Source: UBA1479 sp040216635 (lineage in GTDB: Bacteria; Pseudomonadota; Alphaproteobacteria; Rhodospirillales; Casp-alpha2). Taken from it: DNA of 64,000 bases. The DNA lies in contig JAVJOU010000029.1 in the NCBI GenBank assembly GCA_040216635.1, positions 337,502-401,501 of the forward strand, given 5' to 3'. The position numbers were made by a program, and so were the translations under genes. The notes beneath the pieces were generated by a model. The model ran no database searches and was not told the DNA's origin. It saw only the letters and a list, made by a program, of their open reading frames with translations. Below, piece by piece: positions 35,431 through 44,135 of the stretch (its first letter is position 1; every line of letters begins with the position of its first letter).

Positions 35431-36354
35431 TCAGGCGCCTGCCCCGGGCCAGCCCTGGATGGCCGCCAGTTCTTGCGCGATATCTTCGATCATGCCCGCG
35501 ACCGCCAAGACGGCACCGCCCGCGGGCCGATCCTGCAGCCTGACCAGCGACCAGTTGCGCATCAGCCCGTCGATCCGCAAAGCCTGGAACGTGGGGTCGC
35601 CCTTTTTCATGTCTTCGTGGAAGAAGCTGTAGCTTTGAACCGTATAGCCCAGTCCGGCCGCGACCATGGTCTTGAGCATGGAGGTTGAATTGACGGTCTC
35701 GCGGATGTTCAGTTCCAATCCCCGTTCTTCGACCAAGCGGTCGATCGTCCGCCGCAAGGGGTTGGGCGGCTCGGGAAGCAGCAGGGGATAATCGGCAAGA
35801 CCGCCCAGGTCGATGCTGTCGGCCCGCGTGTCAAGTCCATCGGCCAGCCCGATCAGGAACATGGGTTCGTCCAACAGATGGGTGACATGCAGCGCCGGGG
35901 GTTCCTGGTCGGCTTGATAGAGGCCCAGATCGTATTGGCCGCTCAACACGCCGCCGCTGATGGCCGCCCCCAATCCTTCGGACAGGTTCAGGCGGACCTT
36001 GGGGAACATCTCCCGCAATCGGCCCACCAGCATCGGCGCCAGTGCCGGGCCGACCCCGGGGATGATCGCGACCGACACGCGCCCCGAAGGTTCCTGCCCC
36101 CAATCCCGGATTTCGGCTCGCGTCTGCTTCAACACCGCCAGGACCGGCGTGATGCGGGACAGCAAATGGGCCCCCTGCTCGGTCAGGGAAACGCCCTGGA
36201 CCGTGCGGGACAACAGCTTCGCGCCCACATCCCTTTCCAGTTTCTGAACCTTGCGGCTGACGGCCGGCTGCGCCACGCGCAGGTGCTGCGCCGCCCTTGT
36301 GATGCTGCCGAACTCGGCAATCGCCGCAAAATAGCCAAGTGCCTTCAGGTCCAT
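35431..36354 (-). CDS. LysR-family transcriptional regulator
   Basis: Regulator of 307 residues with an N-terminal HTH (MDLKALGYFAAIAEFGS, AAQHLRVAQPAVSRKVQKLE) and an effector-binding domain (VAIIPGVGPALAPMLVGRL). It converges on the GntR gene with 7 bp between stops and diverges from the second TauD-like gene across a 195-bp gap containing inverted repeats. It is the likely regulator of the dioxygenase and perhaps of the molybdoenzyme genes behind it. Confidence 0.88.
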   Translation of the reverse strand: MDLKALGYFAAIAEFGSITRAAQHLRVAQPAVSRKVQKLERDVGAKLLSRTVQGVSLTEQGAHLLSRITPVLAVLKQTRAEIRDWGQEPSGRVSVAIIPGVGPALAPMLVGRLREMFPKVRLNLSEGLGAAISGGVLSGQYDLGLYQADQEPPALHVTHLLDEPMFLIGLADGLDTRADSIDLGGLADYPLLLPEPPNPLRRTIDRLVEERGLELNIRETVNSTSMLKTMVAAGLGYTVQSYSFFHEDMKKGDPTFQALRIDGLMRNWSLVRLQDRPAGGAVLAVAGMIEDIAQELAAIQGWPGAGA

Positions 36355-36377
36355 GCCCGGCGGTCCTTAAATCCTGT

Positions 36378-36409
36378 TATCCGACAGGGATAGCGCGTCA
36401 TCCTATCCC
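36378..36409. promoter_or_regulatory. Candidate LysR operator
   Basis: TATCC-N5-GGATA (36378-36392) is followed by GGGATAG-N9-CTATCCC (36387-36409). The nested inverted repeats lie 23-55 bp upstream of the lysR start, in the gap to the divergent dioxygenase gene, the usual place for a LysR recognition site. Binding is inferred. Confidence 0.4.
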
Positions 36410-36549
36410 AAGACATGCTTTTTTAGCATGGATTACTGAATATCGGTATTTTTAAAGCATGACTGCATGCGATATGGGAGTCTTTGCCGATCGACATGCC
36501 GCGCCCGCCGTACCCGGCCCGCGGCCAAGACCAAAGCAGGGAGAAACAT

Positions 36550-37419
36550 GTGACCACCGCCGATACCAGCATCGCCATAACACGCCTGACCGGCGCCATC
36601 GGCGCCGAACTGTCGGGCATCGAACTGACCGGCCCGGACTACGACAACATCTATCCCGCGATCTACGAAGCCCTGCTTGAAAATGCGGTCGTGGTCCTGC
36701 GCGGGCAGGATCTGTCGCCGGAACAGCTGGTCGCGTTTTCGCGCAAGTTCGGCAAGTTGGAATCCCATGTGCTGTCCCAGTTCAACATGCAAGAACATCC
36801 GGAGGTTCTGCTGATCTCGAACGTCAAGGAAAACGGCAAACCCATCGGCGCCATCAACGCCGGGCAGTACTGGCATTCGGACCTGTCCTATACGAAGACG
36901 CCGACCCAGGCATCCCTGCTGCATGCCAAGGAGGTTCCCAGTTACGGCGGCGACACCATGTTCGTGAACATGGCCCGTGCTTATGAGGATTTATCACCCT
37001 GCCTACAGGACTTCCTGGGCGGGCTGACCGCCCTGCACGACTATACCAACGCCTATGACACGTTCTTCGCCCATATCGACGACCGCCCGCCCCTGACCGA
37101 TGAAGAACGGGCCAAGGTGCCGCCGGTCGTCCATCCGGTGGTTCGCACCCATCCCGACACAGGGCGCAAAGCACTATATGTGAACCCGGGTTTCACCCGG
37201 AAGATCAATGAACTGGAGACCGAAGAAAGCCGTGCGATCCTCGGCTTCCTGTTCCGTCATTTCCAGCAGCCGAAATACATCTACCGCCACAATTGGGCGG
37301 CCGGCGATCTGGTGATCTGGGACAACCGCTGCACCTGCCATTTCGCCGTCGCGGACTACGATATGACCGAACGGCGGCACATGATCCGTTGCAGCGTGGA
37401 AGGCGATGTTCCCCACTAG
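36550..37419 (+). CDS. TauD/TfdA-family 2-oxoglutarate dioxygenase
   Basis: Second Fe(II)/2-oxoglutarate dioxygenase of 289 residues. The GTG at 36550 is favoured because GGGAG lies 6-8 nt upstream and an overlapping ATG at 36548 is in the wrong frame. The iron ligands are WHSD (QYWHSDLSY) and the distal His in CTCHFAVAD, with the 2-oxoglutarate Arg near the C-terminus. It is clearly diverged from the first TauD-like protein, so the two may act on different substrates or steps. It precedes the cytochrome b-like gene by 24 bp. Confidence 0.87.
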   Translation: MTTADTSIAITRLTGAIGAELSGIELTGPDYDNIYPAIYEALLENAVVVLRGQDLSPEQLVAFSRKFGKLESHVLSQFNMQEHPEVLLISNVKENGKPIGAINAGQYWHSDLSYTKTPTQASLLHAKEVPSYGGDTMFVNMARAYEDLSPCLQDFLGGLTALHDYTNAYDTFFAHIDDRPPLTDEERAKVPPVVHPVVRTHPDTGRKALYVNPGFTRKINELETEESRAILGFLFRHFQQPKYIYRHNWAAGDLVIWDNRCTCHFAVADYDMTERRHMIRCSVEGDVPH

Positions 37420-37443
37420 CCGTCAATGCCCTAGGCTCGCGAA

Positions 37444-38277
37444 ATGACTTTGGATACCAACCGCACCGTGACCCACCCCGCCCCGGGCACGCCGAGGCGA
37501 ACATCCCGCCGCCCGGACCTGTCGAACCGCATGCTGCGGATGTGGGTGCTGGCCCTGTGCCTCGCAATCGCGGGGTTTCTGCTTATCAAGCCGGGCTTGC
37601 CCGTGGACTGGCAGCGCCCGGGCTCTACCGTTCTGCAGCCGCTCGCCGCCCTTGGCGGGCTGCTGCTGCTGGTGCCGTTCCTGTTTTCCATCGGCAAACG
37701 AAGCGGGCATTCGGAAATTCCCAACCGCCTTTTCATTCTGCATGTGGGGGCCAGCATCTTGGGGATGTTCCTGGTCAGCCTTCATGCCGCCGCGGCCTTT
37801 TCTGGCCCGCCCTTGGCAATGGTGGCGGCCCTTATCCTGCTGCTTGTCACCGGCGCGTTCGCCCGCATCATCATGGCACCCAAGATGGCCGCAACCTTCG
37901 GCACCAAACCCCGGGCATTTCAACAGGCGGACCCTGTCCTTAAAGGGCGCCTGCAAGACCTCATCACCCGCAAGACCGAATTGCTGAAACGCCTCGACCC
38001 CACGGCCGACGAAGGATTGTTTTCCGTCACGCTGCGCCACCTTTTGACGCGCCCCCTCAAATCCATCGCCTATATGCGGCTTGCCCGCGAAGAAACCAGG
38101 CTGATGGGCACGCGCAACACGGTCCCGCCGCTGCAGGCCTGGTGGCGGCCGGTCCATATCGTGCTCGCCTGGCTGTTCCTGGGCGGCCTGATCCTGCACG
38201 TCTTGTTGGTCACCTTTTTCGCGGGCTATGTCGCGGACGGACGGGACATCTATTGGTGGCACCTGGCCGCCTGGTAA
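37444..38277 (+). CDS. Diheme cytochrome b-like membrane protein
   Basis: Membrane protein of 277 residues with about five hydrophobic segments (near 32-50, 65-83, 96-117, 122-142 and 236-260). Two segments each carry a His pair spaced by 13 residues, H100/H114 and H238/H252, the spacing that binds two stacked b hemes in quinone-linked cytochromes b. A long soluble loop separates them. It lies 15 bp before the fused iron-sulfur/molybdopterin gene, so it is probably its membrane anchor and quinone-reactive subunit. I do not recognise a named family. Confidence 0.65.
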   Translation: MTLDTNRTVTHPAPGTPRRTSRRPDLSNRMLRMWVLALCLAIAGFLLIKPGLPVDWQRPGSTVLQPLAALGGLLLLVPFLFSIGKRSGHSEIPNRLFILHVGASILGMFLVSLHAAAAFSGPPLAMVAALILLLVTGAFARIIMAPKMAATFGTKPRAFQQADPVLKGRLQDLITRKTELLKRLDPTADEGLFSVTLRHLLTRPLKSIAYMRLAREETRLMGTRNTVPPLQAWWRPVHIVLAWLFLGGLILHVLLVTFFAGYVADGRDIYWWHLAAW

Positions 38278-38292
38278 ATCGGAGACATCGCC

Positions 38293-41232
38293 TTGTCACG
38301 CCTGTCGCTCATGATCGATTTGGAACGCTGTATCGGCTGTAAAAGCTGCGAAGCGGCGTGCAAGGCCGAACACGGCCTGGGCCCCGGCGAAAACCGCAAC
38401 CGGGTGGTCTGGCTGGGCGATACCACGCGCCCGGCATTGGATTTCCTGACCCTGTCCTGCCAGCACTGCGAACGGCCCGCCTGCCTGCGCGCCTGTCCGG
38501 TCGTCCCCAAGGCCATTGAAAAAGACCCGGAAACGGGCGTCGTGCGCATCAACGAAAACCGCTGCACCGGCTGCGGCGAATGCGTGATCGCCTGTCCTTA
38601 CGGGGCCATGGGCTACGACGCCCAGGATCATCACGCGGTGAAATGCGACCTGTGCCATGACCGCCGGGAAATCGGCAAGCGCCCGGCCTGCGCCACTGTC
38701 TGCCCGGGCGAAGCCATCACCTTCGGCGACCGCGAGGATCATCTGCAACGGATCGCGGCCGAAGGCCGCAAGCCGGTCGACCATGATGCCTTTTTGCTGA
38801 ACCCGGCCAATATCTTTCTGGAACGCATCAAAGGGCGCGGCGATGCCACCCCGGATTTCACCATGGAAGACCGCCATCGCCCCGCCGTGGTCGACGATCC
38901 CGAACGGCGCAAACGCTTCGTGCCGGAGGACATCGTCTTTCCTTATGGCTCGACGCGCGAAGACCGGGAACCCGACGAAGTCGTGCCCGGCGGCTGCAAC
39001 ATCTGTTTCAACTGCTGTTCGACGCAATATCACCTGAAGGACGGTAAGGTCATCCGCGTGACCGGCAATGAGGACGACCCCCTGTGGAAGGGCAAGGTCT
39101 GCCCGAAATCGCAATTCCTGCTGCAGTTGTACAACAGCAAGGAACGCCTGACCCAGCCCTTGAAGCGGGTGGGAAAGCGGGGCGAGGGCAAGTTCGTTGC
39201 CATTTCCTGGCAACAGGCCTTGGACGAGATCGCGGAAAAGCTCGGCCGCCTGCGCGATGAATTCGGGCCCGAGACCCTGGCCGTGTTCGCCGGCACGCGC
39301 ACGGGCACCCTGACCCGCAAGGGCTATATCCAGATGTTCAATCAGATGTGGGGCACGCCCAACATCGGCGACACGGAAACCTTCTGTTCGGAATCCAAGT
39401 ACCTGTCGTTCCAGACCACGACGGGCCTGTCCGGCAGCGGCAACAGCTATACCCCCGACGACATCGGCAGTGCCGCGCTTTATGTCTATGTGGGCGACAA
39501 TCAGGCCGAATCCCGCCCCGTGCATTTCGGCATGGTCAACGATTGGCGCCTCAAGAACGGGGCCCGCATGATCGTCTGCGATCCGCGCCTGACCGTGACG
39601 GCCAGCAAGGCCGACGAATGGCTGCCGATCCGCTCGGGCACGGACATGGCCCTGGCCCTGGCCCTGGCACATCATATTCTAAGCAACGACCTGCACGACC
39701 GGGCGTTCTGCGACGCATGGGTCCTGGGCTGGGAAGCCTGGCGCGACTTTCTGTTCGACAAAGGCTATTCACCGGAATGGGCCGAGCCGATCACCGGCCT
39801 GTCCGCCGACCGCATCCGCAACCTGGCCGAAGAAATCGCCGCCGCCGACGGCTGTGTCATATTCGGTGCGCGCGGCCTGAACCAGCATTGCAACGGCACG
39901 CAGACCAACCGCGCCATGATGTTCGTGGCCGCGATCACCGGCAACATGGGCCGCAAGGGCGGCACCTATTTCAATTTCGGCACCCATTCGCCGGTCTATG
40001 CCAACGCGCCCCAAGACCGCATCCATCAGCCGGAAAAACCCATGGTCGGCGCCAATCCGGTGCGCTGGCTGGACGCCATGTTGAATGCCGATCCCTATCC
40101 CTTGCGCGCACTGATCACCTGCAACAACCCCATGACCGCGTTCCCCAATCAGAACCGGGTGCGCGAGGCGTTCAAATCACTCGACCTGATGGTTCATATC
40201 GAGTTGTTCAAGAACGAAACCAGCGCCTATGCGGATTATGTCCTGCCCGCCGCCACCGGCGTGGAAAAAGGCGAGATCGGGCGCGCCAGCGAGGACCGCC
40301 GGGTTGTCTGGATCGACAAGGTGATCGAGCCCCCGGGCGAGGCCAAGCCCGACGGCTGGATCTGGATCGAGCTGGGTAAACGGTTCGGCTTCGACGATGT
40401 CCTGAAAGAGGAATACAAGGATTCCGCCCTGTTCTGGGACAAGGAATGCATCAAGGATCCCTGGATGCGGGGCTGCACGCAAAAGCGCCTGCATTCCGTG
40501 CCCTGGCGGTGGGTCCGCGTGCCCGTCGCCGATGAACAGGCGCCCGAGACCGATACCCTGCACCTGGAAGGCACCACCGCTTTGGGCGCCACCGACGGCC
40601 ACCGCTTTCCCACGCCCAGCGGCAAGCTGGAATTCTGGACCCAGGACTTGGAAGACAAGTTCCAGGCCCTGGGGCTGTCCGCCCTGCCCGAATTTTATTC
40701 GGACCGCGAACAGTTGGTCGACATGCCCTATCTGGACCCCGTGCCCGCGACCTGTCCGCCAGTCCGCAACCCACTGTCCAAGGGATATACCTACACCCTG
40801 CCCGTCACGATCCTTCAGCCGGGCGGCAGCGACACGCCGTCCCGGAACCTGCGGGACCGGGGGTTCGACACGCATCTGATCACCGGCCGCCCGCCCGCGC
40901 CCCATTTCCATTCCTGGACCCATTATTCCTGGCAGGCCCAGGAAATGTGGCCGGACATGTATGTGCAGATGCATCCAAGCAAAGCCGAAGCCTTGAACAT
41001 CGAAGACGGCCAGACCGTTTCGGTCGACACGTCGCACGGCACGATCACGGCGCGGGCCTGGCTGCATGCCGGCATCCGCGAGGACACGGTGTTCGTGCCC
41101 ATCGGCTGGGACGCGGCACAGCCTTATCACCCCTGGCCGTCGGTCAACCATCTGACCGATGAAAAACAACGCGACCCGTTGTCCGATCATTCGACGTTGA
41201 AGGGCTATATGTGCCGGGTCTCGGCGGCCTAG
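38293..41232 (+). CDS. Four-cluster ferredoxin / molybdopterin oxidoreductase fusion
   Basis: Fusion of 979 residues with TTG start at 38293 and GGAGA upstream. Residues 1-145 form a DmsB/NrfC-like electron-transfer domain with sixteen cysteines for four [4Fe-4S] clusters (for example C13, C16, C19, C23 and C91, C94, C97, C101). From about residue 230 a molybdopterin catalytic subunit begins with its own cluster (C235, C238, C242, C270) and a probable Mo ligand C365 (ETFCSESKY). These are normally separate proteins. No Tat signal is seen, so the complex is likely cytoplasmic-facing. The upstream diheme protein is the likely membrane partner. Confidence 0.85.
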   Translation: MSRLSLMIDLERCIGCKSCEAACKAEHGLGPGENRNRVVWLGDTTRPALDFLTLSCQHCERPACLRACPVVPKAIEKDPETGVVRINENRCTGCGECVIACPYGAMGYDAQDHHAVKCDLCHDRREIGKRPACATVCPGEAITFGDREDHLQRIAAEGRKPVDHDAFLLNPANIFLERIKGRGDATPDFTMEDRHRPAVVDDPERRKRFVPEDIVFPYGSTREDREPDEVVPGGCNICFNCCSTQYHLKDGKVIRVTGNEDDPLWKGKVCPKSQFLLQLYNSKERLTQPLKRVGKRGEGKFVAISWQQALDEIAEKLGRLRDEFGPETLAVFAGTRTGTLTRKGYIQMFNQMWGTPNIGDTETFCSESKYLSFQTTTGLSGSGNSYTPDDIGSAALYVYVGDNQAESRPVHFGMVNDWRLKNGARMIVCDPRLTVTASKADEWLPIRSGTDMALALALAHHILSNDLHDRAFCDAWVLGWEAWRDFLFDKGYSPEWAEPITGLSADRIRNLAEEIAAADGCVIFGARGLNQHCNGTQTNRAMMFVAAITGNMGRKGGTYFNFGTHSPVYANAPQDRIHQPEKPMVGANPVRWLDAMLNADPYPLRALITCNNPMTAFPNQNRVREAFKSLDLMVHIELFKNETSAYADYVLPAATGVEKGEIGRASEDRRVVWIDKVIEPPGEAKPDGWIWIELGKRFGFDDVLKEEYKDSALFWDKECIKDPWMRGCTQKRLHSVPWRWVRVPVADEQAPETDTLHLEGTTALGATDGHRFPTPSGKLEFWTQDLEDKFQALGLSALPEFYSDREQLVDMPYLDPVPATCPPVRNPLSKGYTYTLPVTILQPGGSDTPSRNLRDRGFDTHLITGRPPAPHFHSWTHYSWQAQEMWPDMYVQMHPSKAEALNIEDGQTVSVDTSHGTITARAWLHAGIREDTVFVPIGWDAAQPYHPWPSVNHLTDEKQRDPLSDHSTLKGYMCRVSAA

Positions 41233-41256
41233 TGTCCCCACCCGGACCGGCCCGGA

Positions 41257-42116
41257 TCAGGCGAAGCGCTTGGCCCCGGCAACACAACAGACGACCAATA
41301 CGGTCGCGGCGATCATGGTCCAGGCGATGGGTTCCCCCAGCAGCAGCGCCGCCAGCGTCAGGCCGAAGAACGGCTGCAGCAACTGCAGTTGCCCAACCCC
41401 CGCGATCCCGCCCAGGGCCAGCCCGCGGTACCAGAACACGAATCCGATCATCATGCTGAACACGGAAACATATCCAAGCCCCAGCCAGGCCGGGACGGAA
41501 ATCCCCGACCAGAGACCGGGCAGCGTAGCCAGGGCAACCGCCGCCATGATGGGAAGCGCCAGGACAAGCGCCCAGGAAATGACCTGCCAGCCGCCCAGGC
41601 GCCGCGACAGCGCCGCCCCTTCGGCATAGCCCAGCCCGCACAGGATAATCGCCGCGACCATCAACAGATCACCGGTCACGGAGGCACTGCTGCTTTGCGA
41701 TAGGGCGAACCCGGCGACCGACAAACTGCCCAGACAGGAAAACAGCCAAAAGGCGGGCTTGGGCCGCTCGCCGCCCCGCACCACGCCGAAGATCGCGGTG
41801 GCAAGCGGCAACAGGCCGATGTAGACGATCGAATGGGCCGAGGTGATGTGTTGCAGGGCCAGCGCGGTCAGCAGGGGAAAGCCACGACCACGCCGACCCC
41901 GACGATGATAAGCGAGCCCAGGTCTTTTCGTTCGGGCCGGGCTTGGCGTAACAGATACAACAAGACCGCCCCCAGCAAGGCCGCGATCACCGCCCTGGCC
42001 GACGTCAGGAACACCGGGTCGAACCCACCGACCGCGACCCGCGTCGCCGGCAGCGACCCGCTAAAAATAATCACGCCGAGCATGCCGTTGCCCCATCCCG
42101 CCATCGAGCGATCCAT
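41257..42116 (-). pseudogene. EamA/DMT-type transporter, frameshifted
   Basis: The coding region of a ten-helix EamA exporter is split in two frames. The N-terminal part starts at ATG 42116 with AGGAA upstream and runs to a TGA just after GVGVVVAFP. The C-terminal part continues in another frame from about LLTALALQHITSAHSIVYIGLLP. One missing base in the GGGG run at 41874-41877 restores a continuous protein with a join reading AFPLLTAL. It may be a true pseudogene or a sequencing error. It is divergent from a MocR-type gene, a common pairing. Confidence 0.8.
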
Positions 42117-42195
42117 CTTGTGTTCCTTTCCAGACGGGACGGGTGTAGCCGAATTGGGATGACCGTGACAGCTACGGATCAATACAATTAAGACA

Positions 42196-42225
42196 AACTG
42201 TACTGATTACAAAAACAGTACAGTT
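42196..42225. promoter_or_regulatory. Candidate MocR operator
   Basis: AACTGTACT (42196-42204) and AGTACAGTT (42217-42225) are perfect nine-base inverted arms with a 12-bp spacer, in the gap between the EamA gene and the MocR gene. The position fits control of both. Confidence 0.5.
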
Positions 42226-42275
42226 GATGAAAGACCGTCCCTCAACAGTCAACGAGCCCCCGACAAGGCCCCGAA

Positions 42276-43661
42276 ATGAGCACACGCACGACAACCGTGA
42301 TGGACGCGATCCGCCGCAAGATGGCCAACCGCAGTCTGAGCCCCGGCGAGAAACTTCCCTCGATCCGCCGTTTCGCGGCGACCATGGGGGTTTCGCCCTC
42401 GACCGTGGTCGTGGCTTATGAGCGGTTGGCGGCCGAAGGCGTGATCCGCTCCCGCCCCGGTTCCGGCTTTTTCGTCGCGGGTGCCCCCGCCCCCCTTACC
42501 CTGGCCGAGGTCGGCCCCCGCCTTGACCAGGCGATCGACCCGTTCTGGGTTTCGCGCCAATCCCTGGACGCCGCGCCGGACATGCTCAAACCGGGATGCG
42601 GCTGGCTGCCGGCCGATTGGATGCCGAATGCGGCCCTTCGCAAGGCGATCCGCGGCCTCGCCCGGGCCGACGATGCCCTTCTGGCGGATTACGGCGGCAC
42701 GCGCGGGCCGTTGAACCTGCGCCGTCTTCTCGCCCGCCGGTTCGCCGACGAAGGCCTGGCCGTCGGCCCCGACCAGATATTGCTGACCGGCTCGGGCACA
42801 CAGGCCATCGACCTGATCTGCCGATACCTGCTCAGCCCCGGCGATACCGTGCTTGTCGACGACCCCTGCTATTTCAATTTTCAGGCCCTGTTGCGGGCCC
42901 ATCAGGCCCATGTGATCGGCGTGCCCTATACCGCGACCGGGCCCGACACGGCCGCGTTCGCCCGGACCCTGGCCGAACACAAACCCCGGCTCTACATCAC
43001 CAATTCCGCCCTTCACAATCCGACCGGGGCAACGGTCTCGCCGCAGACGGCGCATCGCATCCTGAAATCGGCGGAAGAACACGGCCTGATCATCGTCGAA
43101 GACGACATCTTCGCCGGGTTCGCCCCTGACCCCACGCCCCGCCTTGCCGCCCTGGACGGATTGGAACGGGTGATCCGCATCGGCAGTTTTTCCAAGACGC
43201 TGTCGGCGTCCATCCGTTGCGGCCATATCGCGGCCCGCCCGGACTGGACCGAAGCCCTGATCGATCTTCAGGTCGCGACGACCTTCGGCGGGCCGAGCCC
43301 CGTCGCGGCCGAATTGGTGTTCGCAGCGTTAAGCGACGGCAGCTACCGCAAGCATATGGAAGAAACGCGCCGCCGCCTTGCGCGCAGCCGCCGCGAGGTG
43401 GCGGCCAAGCTGGCCGCCCTGGGCATCGAACCCTGGCTGATGCCCCAAGGTGGGTTTTACCTGTGGTGCCGCCTGCCGGACGGCCTGGACGCGGCGGACC
43501 TGGCCCGCGCGGCCTTGCGCGAAAATGTCGTCCTGGCCCCCGGCAACGTGTTCAGCGTCTCACAATCCGCCCCGAACTTCATGCGCTTCAACGTCAGCCA
43601 GATGCGCGCCCCGCGCACCTATGACGTGCTGGCGCAGGCCATCCGAAACGGTTCGGATTAG
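42276..43661 (+). CDS. MocR-family GntR/aminotransferase regulator
   Basis: Protein of 461 residues with an N-terminal GntR helix-turn-helix (about 5-70; LSPGEKLPSIRRFAATMGVSP) and a type I PLP-aminotransferase domain. The PLP Lys lies in GSFSKTLSASIRCGH (about residue 306) and NPTGATVSPQT is conserved. MocR proteins use PLP as sensor rather than catalyst. Its divergent neighbour is an EamA transporter, as in other MocR-controlled metabolite exporters. Confidence 0.88.
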   Translation: MSTRTTTVMDAIRRKMANRSLSPGEKLPSIRRFAATMGVSPSTVVVAYERLAAEGVIRSRPGSGFFVAGAPAPLTLAEVGPRLDQAIDPFWVSRQSLDAAPDMLKPGCGWLPADWMPNAALRKAIRGLARADDALLADYGGTRGPLNLRRLLARRFADEGLAVGPDQILLTGSGTQAIDLICRYLLSPGDTVLVDDPCYFNFQALLRAHQAHVIGVPYTATGPDTAAFARTLAEHKPRLYITNSALHNPTGATVSPQTAHRILKSAEEHGLIIVEDDIFAGFAPDPTPRLAALDGLERVIRIGSFSKTLSASIRCGHIAARPDWTEALIDLQVATTFGGPSPVAAELVFAALSDGSYRKHMEETRRRLARSRREVAAKLAALGIEPWLMPQGGFYLWCRLPDGLDAADLARAALRENVVLAPGNVFSVSQSAPNFMRFNVSQMRAPRTYDVLAQAIRNGSD

Positions 43662-43691
43662 CCATATATTTCAATTTGTTATCAGGGAAAG

Positions 43692-43767
43692 TGGTGCCCA
43701 GGGGCGGATTCGAACCACCGACACCCGCATTTTCAGTGCGGTGCTCTACCAACTGAGCTACCTGGGC
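43692..43767 (-). tRNA. tRNA-Phe(GAA)
   Basis: The reverse strand folds as a 76-nt tRNA including an encoded CCA. The acceptor pairs GCCCAGG with the 3' side, the anticodon stem CCGCA/TGCGG encloses CTGAAAA, giving anticodon GAA, and GGTTCGAATCC forms the T arm. It lies next to yacG, as in many alphaproteobacteria. Confidence 0.97.
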
Positions 43768-43921
43768 GAACCGTGCGTTCGGCGGCGGCCAGAAGGCCCC
43801 CGCCCGTTGGAGAGACGTGGCTTATAGAAGAATTATGGGGCCCTGTCCAGCGCGGGAAGCGGGGCAAATCAGGGAGAAATTCCGCCGTGCCGGGGGCCGC
43901 TTTTCCTTGGGATTCCCGCGC

Positions 43922-44131
43922 TCATTCTTCGGAATATTCCGCATCGGGGTCGAAGTCGTCGGGCACTTCATGGGTCGGAATGCGGTAATCCTCGTTCAAC
44001 CATTTGCCCAGATCGATATCGGCGCAACGTTTGGAACAGAACGGCCGGTATTCGGTCACTTCCGGTTTGTTGCAGACGGGACAGGGCCGCCGTTTCAACG
44101 GCACGACCTTGGCACCGGTGCTGTCACTCAT
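43922..44131 (-). CDS. yacG: DNA gyrase inhibitor YacG
   Basis: Small zinc protein of 69 residues. Four cysteines in the YacG pattern bind zinc: C17, C20 (RPCPVCNK), C32 and C36 (FCSKRC), followed by DLGKWLNEDYRIP and an acidic tail. In E. coli it binds gyrase B and inhibits DNA supercoiling. It starts 4 bp after the RNase E/G gene and has a good GGGAGGGG site. It is the last gene of the infA-maf-rng-yacG unit. Confidence 0.94.
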   Translation of the reverse strand: MSDSTGAKVVPLKRRPCPVCNKPEVTEYRPFCSKRCADIDLGKWLNEDYRIPTHEVPDDFDPDAEYSEE

Positions 44132-44135
44132 GGGA

